A stretch of 7,078 bases of DNA from assembly GCA_018713405.1 (NCBI GenBank), contig DVOR01000003.1, forward strand, positions 1 through 7,078, given 5' to 3'. Source of the DNA: Candidatus Spyradenecus faecavium. GTDB lineage: Bacteria; Verrucomicrobiota; Kiritimatiellia; RFP12; DVOR01. Below are positions 1 to 7,078 of this stretch, one piece after another. The notes beneath the pieces are model-generated. The model worked only from the letters and a program-made list of their open reading frames with translations. It had not been told where the DNA came from and searched no databases. Within the stretch, counting starts at the first letter, position 1, and each line of letters begins with the position of its first letter. The position numbers and the translations under genes were made by a program.

Positions 1-1846
1 GGATGGTGACGGTCTCGGTGTGGACGGCGAGGGCGTTCATGGTGAGGGGCTCCTCGGGGGGGAGGGCGGTGACGTCGAAGGCTTCCTTGAGGGTTTCGTG
101 GGAGGTTTGGTATTGCTGGCGGAAGCGGGCGCCGAAGCGGACGATGTAGAGCCCGGCGGCGAGGATGAGGGGGACGAGGAGCCAGGCGGAGCGGACGAAG
201 CCGCCGCAGAGGACGGCGAGGTAGATGGCCAGGAGCATCCAGCCGCCGACCTTGAAGGTGGCCTTGATGAAGGAGCGGACGCCGTGGAGGCCGTGGACCT
301 CGCCCTTGAAGGGTTCGTCGGCGGCGTGGCGGACGATTTCGCTCCAGGAGTGGCCGGCGGCCCAGATGCCGGGGGAGCTGATGAGGAGGGCGGCGGCGGC
401 GCAGGCGAGACCGCCGAGGGGGAGGCGGGGGACGAGGCCGTCGAGGTGGGCGAGGAAGTCGGCGACGGTGGGGATGGTGGCGGCAAGGTAGAAAAGGGCG
501 AAGACGATGAGGAGCATGGCGAGCTGGAGGCCGAGGATGACGAGGTGTCCGCGGAGGTGGGCGAGGAGGCTCTGGCCGCCTTCGGAGGGGCGGAGGGCGA
601 GGTTGGCCATCCAGCGGCGGTACCAGTGGAGGAGGTCGTGGACGCGGGTGGGGAAGGCTCGGCCGAGGAGGGCGTAGAGGCGGTCGGAGGCGCGGAGGAG
701 GTAGGGGTTGGTGGCGGTGCAGAGGAGGGCGACGCCGATGGCGATCTGGTAGAGGGGGCGCTCGCTCATGCCGCCGGCCATGGCGATGCCGGCGATGATG
801 AAGGAGAACTCGGCGACCTGGCCCATGCCGAGGCCGACCTTGAAGGCGTCGCGGGGGGCTTCGCCGACGAGGAGGCAGGCGACGGTGTTGTTGACCAGCT
901 TGAGGACGATCATGGCGAGGGTGATGAAGAGGATGACGTGGGCGTTGGCCAGGAGGGTCATGGGCTCGACCTGGAGGCCGACGGAGACGAAGAAGACGGC
1001 GGCGAAGAGGTCGGTGACGGGGCGGACGACGCGCTCGATGCGGCGGCGGCTGCGGGCCTCGGCGATGATGGCGCCGGCGAGGAAGGCGCCGACGACGAGG
1101 GAGAGGCCGAGGCCGTTCTGGGCGAAGCAGGCGACGCCGCAGCAGATGCCGAGGGCGGCCATGAGGACGATCTCGTCGCCGAAGCGCTCGGTGACGTAGT
1201 TCATGAGGCGGGGGGCGAGGAGGAGGCCCATGACGGTGACGCCGAGGAGGAAGAGGGCGAGGACGCCGAGCTGCTTGCCGATGTCGAGCATGAGGGCGCC
1301 CCAGGCGACGCTGGCGCCGCCGTCGCCGCCGAGGCTGCCGGCGACGCCGTTGAGGACGGCGATGAGGAGGATGGCCAGGACGTCCTCGATGAGGGCGATG
1401 GCGAAGGTGCTGTCGGCGAAGCGGCGGCCCAGCCAGCCGAGGCTCTCGAGGGTCTTGGCGGCGATGGAGGTGGAGCTGTCGCAGAGGATGAGGCCGAGGA
1501 GGAAGCTCTCGAGGGGGCCCCAGCCGAGCATCCGGCCCACGCAGAAGCCGCCGATGACCATGAAGGCGACGTCCCAGACGGCGGGGAAGACGACGGCGCC
1601 GCCCAGCTGGCGGACCTTGCGGAAGCTGAAGCCCAGGCCGATGGAGAACATGAGGAACATCACGCCCAGGTCGGAGAGCATGCGGATGTTGTCGGTGTTG
1701 TGGATCCAGGAGACGCCGAGGTTGGGGCCGACGATCATGCCGGCGAGGATGTAGCCCACGGTGAGGGGGAGGTTCCAGCGCGAGAAGACGAGGCCGACGG
1801 CGGCGGCCACCACGATCACGATGCTCAGGTCCGCGAAGAAGGTCAT
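1..1846 (-). CDS. Cation:proton antiporter, CPA2 (Kef/YbaL-like) family; 3' end beyond window
   Basis: Integral membrane antiporter that probably exchanges Na+ or K+ for H+ across the inner membrane. Starting from the ATG at 1846-1844, 615 codons are open and the frame runs off the left edge without a stop. Residues about 1-385 match a Na+/H+ exchanger domain: many hydrophobic helices, an early GYILAGMIVGP motif (31-41), a conserved FLMFSIGLGFS (64-74), an acidic pair in IEDVLAIL (E154-D155) where CPA2 proteins carry their ion-binding DD/QD/ND pair, K316 in a later helix, and GQVAEFSFII (342-351). After residue 385 there is no GxGxxG Rossmann (RCK_N) domain. Instead about four more hydrophobic segments appear (roughly 434-458, 476-498, 534-551, 553-570), followed by a polar tail that could lead into a TrkA-C/RCK_C domain outside the window (inference). 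GGAG at 1859-1856 lies 9 nt before the start. It is the last visible gene of an operon, 1 nt after the stop of the TIM-barrel gene. Family confident; the transported ion is not determined. Confidence 0.9.
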   Translation of the reverse strand, partial: MTFFADLSIVIVVAAAVGLVFSRWNLPLTVGYILAGMIVGPNLGVSWIHNTDNIRMLSDLGVMFLMFSIGLGFSFRKVRQLGGAVVFPAVWDVAFMVIGGFCVGRMLGWGPLESFLLGLILCDSSTSIAAKTLESLGWLGRRFADSTFAIALIEDVLAILLIAVLNGVAGSLGGDGGASVAWGALMLDIGKQLGVLALFLLGVTVMGLLLAPRLMNYVTERFGDEIVLMAALGICCGVACFAQNGLGLSLVVGAFLAGAIIAEARSRRRIERVVRPVTDLFAAVFFVSVGLQVEPMTLLANAHVILFITLAMIVLKLVNNTVACLLVGEAPRDAFKVGLGMGQVAEFSFIIAGIAMAGGMSERPLYQIAIGVALLCTATNPYLLRASDRLYALLGRAFPTRVHDLLHWYRRWMANLALRPSEGGQSLLAHLRGHLVILGLQLAMLLIVFALFYLAATIPTVADFLAHLDGLVPRLPLGGLACAAAALLISSPGIWAAGHSWSEIVRHAADEPFKGEVHGLHGVRSFIKATFKVGGWMLLAIYLAVLCGGFVRSAWLLVPLILAAGLYIVRFGARFRQQYQTSHETLKEAFDVTALPPEEPLTMNALAVHTETVTI

Positions 1847-1847
1847 C

Positions 1848-2792
1848 TCAGGTCTCTCCAAAGAAGGCGCGAAGGAAGGCGATGCCGCGGCGGAGGGCCT
1901 CGGCGGAAACGTCGGGGGCGGGCTCGAGGACGCGCAGGAGGCCGGGGCGGGCGAGGAGGGGGCGGAGGGCCTCCCAGTCCACGCCGCCCTCGCCGGGGGC
2001 GCGGTGGTCCTCCTCCAGGCCGGCGACGTCGTGCAGGTGCGCGCCGAAGGTGCAGCCGCCGAGGAGGGCGAGGGTCTCGGCCTGGGGCCAGTCGCCGACG
2101 CGGGCCTTGCGCTCGCCGTGGCCGACGTCGTACCACGCGCCGAGGCAGGGGCTCGGGAAGCGGCGGCGCAGGAAGTCCAGCTCCGCGGGGTCTGGGAAGG
2201 CCTCCAAGCCGGGGAGGTTCTCGAAGGCGAGGGCCACGCCGGCGGCCTCGAAGCGCGGCAGGAGGGCGTCGAGGGAGAAGGAGAGCGCGTCGACCCAGGC
2301 GCCGGCGGCCTCCTCGCGCCAGGCGCGCTCCTGCCCGGCGAGGTCGTGGTCCGGGCGGCCGCCGCGCGCGGCGAAGGCCTCGGAGAGGCGCGAGCGGTAG
2401 GGCACGGAGCCGAGGAGGAGGCGGGGGCGGCGCAGGGCCACGCGCCCGCCGTGCATCACCACGGCCCGCGCGCCGAAGCGCACGGCGCAATCCAGCGTGG
2501 CGAGGGCGGCGCGCACGGCGGCGGCGCGGCGGGCGCCGTCGGGCTCGGCCAGGGAGAAGGTCTCCGGGCCGGGGAAGGGGTCAGCCACCGAGGCGGGGCA
2601 GAAGGCGTGCACGCTGCCGACCGTCAGGCCCTCGGCGGCGCAGGCGTCCTCCCACGCGTCCACCTCCGTCTCGCGCGTCAGGTAGCCGAGCTCGACGCGG
2701 GCGAGGCCGAACGCGCGGACGGCGGCGGCCATCGCGGCGGGCGTCAGGCGGCGCCCGGCGAAGTAGGAGGTGGAGAGTGCGAGGTCGTCCAT
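1848..2792 (-). CDS. Sugar phosphate isomerase/epimerase-like TIM-barrel protein (AP endonuclease 2 / xylose isomerase-like superfamily)
   Basis: A 314-residue soluble protein with the signatures of the xylose isomerase-like TIM-barrel superfamily, whose members use two or three divalent metals for sugar isomerisation/epimerisation or for AP-site DNA cleavage. Likely metal or active-site residues sit at successive strand ends: H62 (SVHAF), H114 (VVMHGG), E191 (AFENLPG), D222 and H225 (YDVGHG), H252, H254 and D255 (AHLHDV), E290 (RVLEPAP). The length fits single-domain members (about 260-320). The ATG is chosen because it overlaps the upstream HIT stop as TGATG (A at 2792 shared). A longer in-frame start near 3224 would read through the HIT gene out of frame. 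There is no strong Shine-Dalgarno sequence before this ATG, so translation is probably coupled to the HIT gene. The superfamily is clear; substrate and exact reaction cannot be told from sequence, and the context (HIT protein, antiporter) does not settle it. Confidence 0.85.
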   Translation of the reverse strand: MDDLALSTSYFAGRRLTPAAMAAAVRAFGLARVELGYLTRETEVDAWEDACAAEGLTVGSVHAFCPASVADPFPGPETFSLAEPDGARRAAAVRAALATLDCAVRFGARAVVMHGGRVALRRPRLLLGSVPYRSRLSEAFAARGGRPDHDLAGQERAWREEAAGAWVDALSFSLDALLPRFEAAGVALAFENLPGLEAFPDPAELDFLRRRFPSPCLGAWYDVGHGERKARVGDWPQAETLALLGGCTFGAHLHDVAGLEEDHRAPGEGGVDWEALRPLLARPGLLRVLEPAPDVSAEALRRGIAFLRAFFGET

Positions 2793-3202
2793 CAGCCCAG
2801 GATCTGCTTGCGCAGGGCCTCGAAGTCCTTGGCCTCGCGCGCGGCCTCGCCTTCCAGCGGGGCCCAGCCGGCGGGTTGGCCGGCGTAGCGCGGGATGAGG
2901 TGGAAGTGGACGTGGCCGACCGTCTGGCCGGCGCAGGCGCCGTTCAGCTGCATCAGGGCCAGGCCGTCGCAGCCCAGCTTGCGGCGGAGCAGGCAGGCCA
3001 CGCGCTGGACCGCGGGCATCACGCCGGCGAGCTCCTCGGGCGGCAGGAAGAAGAGTTGCTCGGCGTGGAACTTGGGCACCACCAGGGTGTGGCCCTTGCC
3101 GAAGGGGTTGATGTCCAGGAACGCATAGGCGTGCGCGTCCTCGAACAGCTTCGTCGAGGGGATCTCCCCCCGGATGATCTTGCAAAACAGGCAATCTTCC
3201 AT
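2792..3202 (-). CDS. HIT-family (histidine triad) nucleotide-binding hydrolase, Hint-like
   Basis: A 136-residue cytoplasmic protein of the histidine triad superfamily, which hydrolyses nucleotide phosphoramidates or dinucleoside polyphosphates through a nucleotidylated histidine. It starts with CLFCKII (C4, C7), which with H46 and H97 would form the zinc site known in many bacterial HIT proteins. The conserved N/G/Q cluster (N87 to Q93) precedes the triad HVHFHLIPR at residues 97-105, with the nucleophile expected at H99. INPFGKGHTLVVPKFH (31-46) is the usual phosphate/nucleoside-binding stretch. Length is typical of Hint/HinT-type proteins. The start is fixed by a near-perfect Shine-Dalgarno TAAGGAGG (3214-3207) 4 nt upstream. 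It is the first gene of the HIT - TIM-barrel - antiporter operon, and its stop overlaps the next start by one base. A TACACT/TATGGG-like promoter lies just upstream. Family assignment is firm; physiological substrate unknown. Confidence 0.95.
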   Translation of the reverse strand: MEDCLFCKIIRGEIPSTKLFEDAHAYAFLDINPFGKGHTLVVPKFHAEQLFFLPPEELAGVMPAVQRVACLLRRKLGCDGLALMQLNGACAGQTVGHVHFHLIPRYAGQPAGWAPLEGEAAREAKDFEALRKQILG

Positions 3203-3206
3203 AACG

Positions 3207-3214
3207 CCTCCTTA
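3207..3214 (-). promoter_or_regulatory. Ribosome binding site of the HIT gene
   Basis: On the minus strand TAAGGAGG is followed by CGTT and the ATG at 3202. This strong anti-Shine-Dalgarno match fixes the start of the HIT gene and of the operon's translation. The spacing of 4 nt is a little short. Confidence 0.8.
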
Positions 3215-3224
3215 TTGTCCCCAT

Positions 3225-3255
3225 AGTGTAGCAAAAAGGCCGCCCCTCGGCCCAA
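3225..3255 (-). promoter_or_regulatory. Putative promoter of the HIT - TIM-barrel - antiporter operon
   Basis: An AT-richer island in a very GC-rich spacer. On the minus strand a TACACT (3230-3225) could be the -10 box, with TTGGGC (3255-3250) as a weak -35 at 19-nt spacing. The -10 ends 22 nt before the ATG, giving a very short leader. The -35 candidate overlaps the first hairpin of repeat copy 1. Moderate to low confidence, as only motif resemblance supports it. Confidence 0.4.
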
Positions 3256-3360
3256 GAGGAGAAAACGGAGAACAGAGAACGGAGAACGGAACGCGCGCAA
3301 GCGCGCGACGGACGAGTCGCCGTCCCGTCCCATTGACCCTCTTTGTCCCATTGTCCCCAC
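3238..3360 (+). repeat. Composite hairpin/tandem-repeat module, copy 1
   Basis: Five consecutive parts. (0) Hairpin GGCCG/CGGCC (3238-3242 and 3248-3252). (1) Heptamer array at 3258-3290: a degenerate unit, then GGAGAAC, AGAGAAC, GGAGAAC and GGA. (2) Hairpin CGCGCGC-AA-GCGCGCG (3292-3307; with a 2-base gap the innermost pairs must open). (3) Hairpin with arms GACGG (3307-3311) and CCGTC (3320-3324). (4) Nonamer array TCCCATTGA, CCCTCTTTG, TCCCATTG, TCCC (3328-3357). The same order of parts is found at 6386-6499 in the same orientation and, shortened, on the minus strand at 3381-3463. No open frame here looks like a protein. It sits immediately upstream of the HIT promoter. Confidence 0.8.
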
Positions 3361-3444
3361 CCCTCCGCCCGGCGCCGTTTGACGGTGCGCTGACCGTCGC
3401 CCCGCAGGGGCGTTCTGTTCTCTGTTCTCCGTTCTCTGTTCTCC
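3258..3444. repeat. Inverted pair of heptamer arrays bounding a 187-bp segment
   Basis: The heptamer array of copy 1 (3258-3290, plus strand) and that of copy 2 (3414-3444, minus strand) are inverted relative to each other. A transcript through the region could therefore form a stem of about 30 bp with mismatches, enclosing the two pairs of inner hairpins. This is the arrangement of a miniature inverted-repeat element, but it may simply be two modules that landed head to head. No flanking target-site duplication was recognised. Confidence 0.6.
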
Positions 3445-3463
3445 GGGGCGGCGACGCCGCCCC
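3381..3463 (-). repeat. Composite module, copy 2 (opposite strand, lacks the nonamer part)
   Basis: Read on the minus strand. (0) Hairpin GGGGCGGC-GTC-GCCGCCCC (3463-3445). (1) Heptamers GGAGAAC, AGAGAAC, GGAGAAC, AGAGAAC, AGA (3444-3414). (2) Hairpin CGCCCC-TGC-GGGGCG (3412-3398). (3) Hairpin GACGGT/ACCGTC (3398-3381). The TCCYATTKG array that ends the other copies is absent. What follows is GC-rich spacer and then copy 1 facing it. The copy begins only 3 nt after the U-tract of the ppdK terminator. Confidence 0.75.
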
Positions 3464-3466
3464 GAC

Positions 3467-3505
3467 AAAAAAAGCGCCCCTCGCGGATGCGGGGGGCGCT
3501 TTTTT
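3467..3505 (-). terminator. Rho-independent terminator of ppdK (bidirectional shape)
   Basis: A perfect 13-bp stem, AAAAAAGCGCCCC (3468-3480) with GGGGCGCTTTTTT (3493-3505). It is extended inward by a T.G pair and CGC/GCG around a GGAT loop. On the minus strand it ends in a run of seven T (3473-3467). The stem starts 18 nt after the ppdK stop. Because A-tracts and T-tracts flank both sides, it could also stop transcripts coming from the left. Confidence 0.9.
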
Positions 3506-3508
3506 GGG

Positions 3509-3522
3509 GCCGGGGAACCGGC
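3509..3522 (-). repeat. Small hairpin directly after the ppdK stop codon
   Basis: GCCGG-GGAA-CCGGC, 5 bp with a tetraloop, starting at the first base after the TAA (3525-3523). It has no T-run of its own and lies just ahead of the main terminator. It may aid termination or protect the 3' end of the mRNA. Confidence 0.5.
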
Positions 3523-6318
<2,796 letters not shown>

Positions 6319-6328
6319 CGCGTAGTTT

Positions 6329-6332
6329 CTCC
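6329..6332 (-). promoter_or_regulatory. Ribosome binding site of ppdK
   Basis: GGAG on the minus strand, 10 nt before the ATG at 6318. It supports that ATG over an upstream start in the same open frame. Confidence 0.6.
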
Positions 6333-6349
6333 GTGGATTGGAAAGCCCT

Positions 6350-6378
6350 ACTATAACAAACTCCCCTCCCCTGCGCAA
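6350..6378 (-). promoter_or_regulatory. Putative ppdK promoter
   Basis: On the minus strand TTGCGC (6378-6373) and TATAGT (6355-6350) are separated by 17 nt. The -10 matches the sigma-70 consensus at 5 of 6 positions and the -35 at 3 of 6. It is the only AT-rich patch in the spacer and lies 31 nt before the start codon. The hairpin of repeat copy 3 begins 8 bp further upstream. Confidence 0.55.
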
Positions 6379-6385
6379 CTCGGAG

Positions 6386-6499
6386 GGGCGGCAGGGCCGC
6401 CCTGGAGAACGGAGAACAGAGAACAGAGAACGGAGCGCCCCTCCGGGGCGACGGGCGGGGCGCCGTCCTATTGGTCCTATTTGTCCTATTGGTCCTACC
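6386..6499 (+). repeat. Composite hairpin/tandem-repeat module, copy 3
   Basis: Same order as copy 1. (0) Hairpin GGGCGGC-AGG-GCCGCCC (6386-6402). (1) Heptamers GGAGAAC, GGAGAAC, AGAGAAC, AGAGAAC, GGA (6404-6434). (2) Hairpin CGCCCC-TCC-GGGGCG (6436-6450). (3) Hairpin with arms GACGG (6450-6454) and CCGTC (6463-6467). (4) Nonamers TCCTATTGG, TCCTATTTG, TCCTATTGG, TCCTACC (6466-6499). Conserved units are nearly exact here, so this is the best-preserved copy. Open frames across it translate to low-complexity strings and are not credible genes. Confidence 0.85.
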
Positions 6500-6523
6500 A
6501 CACCGCCAAGGGGCGCCACGCGA

Positions 6524-6581
6524 AACCCTAAGGGTTCCGACCCAAAACCCTAAGGGTTTCACCCCAAACCCTTAAGGGTTT
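6524..6581. repeat. Three phased palindromes of the AAACCCTAAGGGTTT type
   Basis: AACCCTAAGGGTT (6524-6536), AAACCCTAAGGGTTT (6545-6559) and AAACCCTTAAGGGTTT (6566-6581). The third is a perfect 16-bp palindrome; the first two have a single central base. Centres are about 21-22 bp apart, that is, two helical turns, so all three would face the same side of the DNA. Spacers (TCCGACCC.., TCACCCC..) are also alike. They lie directly before the PEP-CTERM remnant. They could be protein-binding sites or a short tandem repeat of unit about 21 bp. Confidence 0.75.
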
Positions 6582-6582
6582 C

Positions 6583-6933
6583 GGAAAATCATCCAACGGC
6601 TCCACCGTCAACCTCTCCTCCACTCTGAACTCCACCAACGGGACGCTGCGGGTGGCCCTCGTCGTGACCGAGACCGGCATCCGTATCGCCGTCACCGGCC
6701 AGGAGGCCCTCTTCACGACCGACGCCATCGCGCTTGACGAGCTGACGAACTGGAGCATCGGCACGCACGTCGCCGGGGTCGACCTTGCGCAGGTGGATGT
6801 CTACGCGGGCACGGCGTGGTCGAACGACCAGCTCCGCTCCGCGGCCGACGGCCAGCCCGTCCCCGAGCCGACCGCCCTGGCGCTTTTGGCGTTGAGCGTG
6901 GCCGGCGTGGCGCTCCGCCGCCGCGTTGCCTGA
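6583..6933 (+). pseudogene. 3' remnant of a PEP-CTERM sorted surface/exported protein gene
   Basis: The reading frame ends in VPEPTALALLALSVAGVAL followed by RRRVA, the classic PEP-CTERM tripartite signal: PEP motif, hydrophobic helix, Arg-rich tail. Such signals are recognised by exosortase at the inner membrane so that the protein can be exported to the envelope or matrix. Upstream is a beta-rich, Thr/Asn/Ser-rich domain end (NGSTVNLSSTLNSTNGTLRV..., ...DVYAGTAWSNDQLRSAADG). The frame stays open back to 6532, but there it only translates the palindromic repeats. No ATG, signal peptide or ribosome binding site is seen. The only internal start codon is a GTG at 6652 without Shine-Dalgarno, in the middle of a beta-strand-like segment. 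I infer that the 5' part was lost and replaced by repeats. A terminator follows 26 nt after the stop. A short expressed 93-residue protein from the GTG cannot be excluded. Confidence 0.65.
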
Positions 6934-6958
6934 GAACCCCCTCGCCTACCGCCGCATG

Positions 6959-6987
6959 CCCCCGGCCGACCGCCGGGGGTCTTTTTG
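6959..6987 (+). terminator. Rho-independent terminator after the PEP-CTERM remnant
   Basis: A perfect 8-bp stem, CCCCCGGC (6959-6966) with GCCGGGGG (6972-6979), loop CGACC, followed by TCTTTTTG (6980-6987). Orientation is plus, matching the remnant gene. Confidence 0.88.
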
Positions 6988-7012
6988 TGCCCGGTCGCCC
7001 ATCCGGCGGCGG

Positions 7013-7029
7013 GGGCGGCGCGGCCGCCC
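7013..7029. repeat. Perfect hairpin GGGCGGC-N3-GCCGCCC at a gene end
   Basis: A 7-bp stem with loop GCG. The arms are the same as in the first hairpin of module copy 3 (6386-6402) and contained in that of copy 2 (3445-3463). Here it stands alone, touching the stop codon of the minus-strand gene at 7030. No T-run follows. Confidence 0.65.
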
Positions 7030-7078
7030 TTATTCGTGGAAGCGCCAGGGGAGGCAGAGGCGGACGAAGAGGCGCCAG
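7030..7078 (-). CDS. C-terminal end of an unidentified gene (partial)
   Basis: On the minus strand an open frame enters from the right edge and ends with WRLFVRLCLPWRFHE and a TAA (7032-7030). Only 15 codons are visible, so no family can be named. The call rests on codons ending almost entirely in C or G, as in the window's real genes, on the stop being followed at once by a GC hairpin as at the ppdK stop, and on its convergent layout with the PEP-CTERM remnant. It may be chance. Confidence 0.35.
   Translation of the reverse strand, partial: WRLFVRLCLPWRFHE

Noticed and set aside
2793..3224. 144-codon N-terminal extension of the TIM-barrel gene
   Set aside because: This stretch is the HIT gene read in another frame. 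The ATG at 2792 overlapping the HIT stop is the natural operon start.
20..3226. Uninterrupted plus-strand open frame of 1068 codons opposite three genes
   Set aside because: It is antisense to the antiporter, TIM-barrel and HIT genes, all of which have clear family motifs. Its translation is a low-complexity Gly/Glu/Ala/Asp then Arg-rich string. GC-saturated third codon positions on the real strand remove stops from this frame.
3258..3444. Insertion sequence
   Set aside because: No transposase gene and no visible target duplication. At most a miniature element, which is left as a question in the findings.
6404..6499. CRISPR array or variable-number tandem repeat locus
   Set aside because: Repeat units of 7 and 9 bp are contiguous with no spacers, far too short for CRISPR. 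The consistent order with hairpins suggests a composite module rather than a simple tandem repeat.
6319..6519. 67-codon N-terminal extension of ppdK
   Set aside because: It translates the ppdK promoter patch and repeat copy 3 into low-complexity sequence. The ATG at 6318 has a Shine-Dalgarno sequence and matches the start of the family.
6959..6987. Terminator for the minus-strand gene at the right edge
   Set aside because: On the minus strand the stem is preceded by A residues and not followed by a T-run, so it acts only in the plus direction.

Overview
This is a GC-rich bacterial window. Five genes or gene parts lie on the minus strand and one decapitated gene lies on the plus strand. The GC-saturated third codon positions, a PEP-CTERM sorting signal, a PPi-dependent glycolytic enzyme (PPDK) and intergenic spaces packed with structured repeats suggest an uncultured, probably anaerobic or gut, member of the Verrucomicrobiota/Kiritimatiellota/Lentisphaerota group. 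That placement is inference from general knowledge, not from a marker gene.

Layout, read in the direction of minus-strand transcription. At 7030-7078 are the last 15 codons of an unidentified gene. At 6583-6933, on the plus strand, is the 3' remnant of a PEP-CTERM surface-protein gene with its own Rho-independent terminator (6959-6987). At 6386-6581 is a repeat-filled spacer holding one copy of a composite hairpin/tandem-repeat module and three palindromes of the AAACCCTAAGGGTTT type. At 3523-6318 is a complete pyruvate,phosphate dikinase gene (ppdK) with a plausible promoter, a Shine-Dalgarno sequence and a strong terminator. At 3238-3463 are two further copies of the module, pointing towards each other. 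At 1-3202 is a tightly packed three-gene operon: HIT-family hydrolase, TIM-barrel isomerase/endonuclease-like protein, and a CPA2 cation:proton antiporter that runs off the left edge. The operon genes are joined by a TGATG overlap and a 1-nt gap.

The genes do not form an obvious pathway. PPDK is central carbon metabolism (pyruvate/PEP interconversion with ATP/AMP and PPi), the antiporter is ion or pH homeostasis, and the HIT and TIM-barrel proteins are generic metabolic enzymes.

The most interesting content is non-coding. A composite module, GC hairpin - (RGAGAAC)n - hairpin with two different paired sequences - GACGG...CCGTC hairpin - (TCCYATTKG)3, occurs three times. The two fullest copies each begin just upstream of a minus-strand gene's putative promoter and point away from it. 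A short perfect hairpin GGGCGGC-N3-GCCGCCC recurs both inside and outside the module. I know of no named family that matches this architecture.
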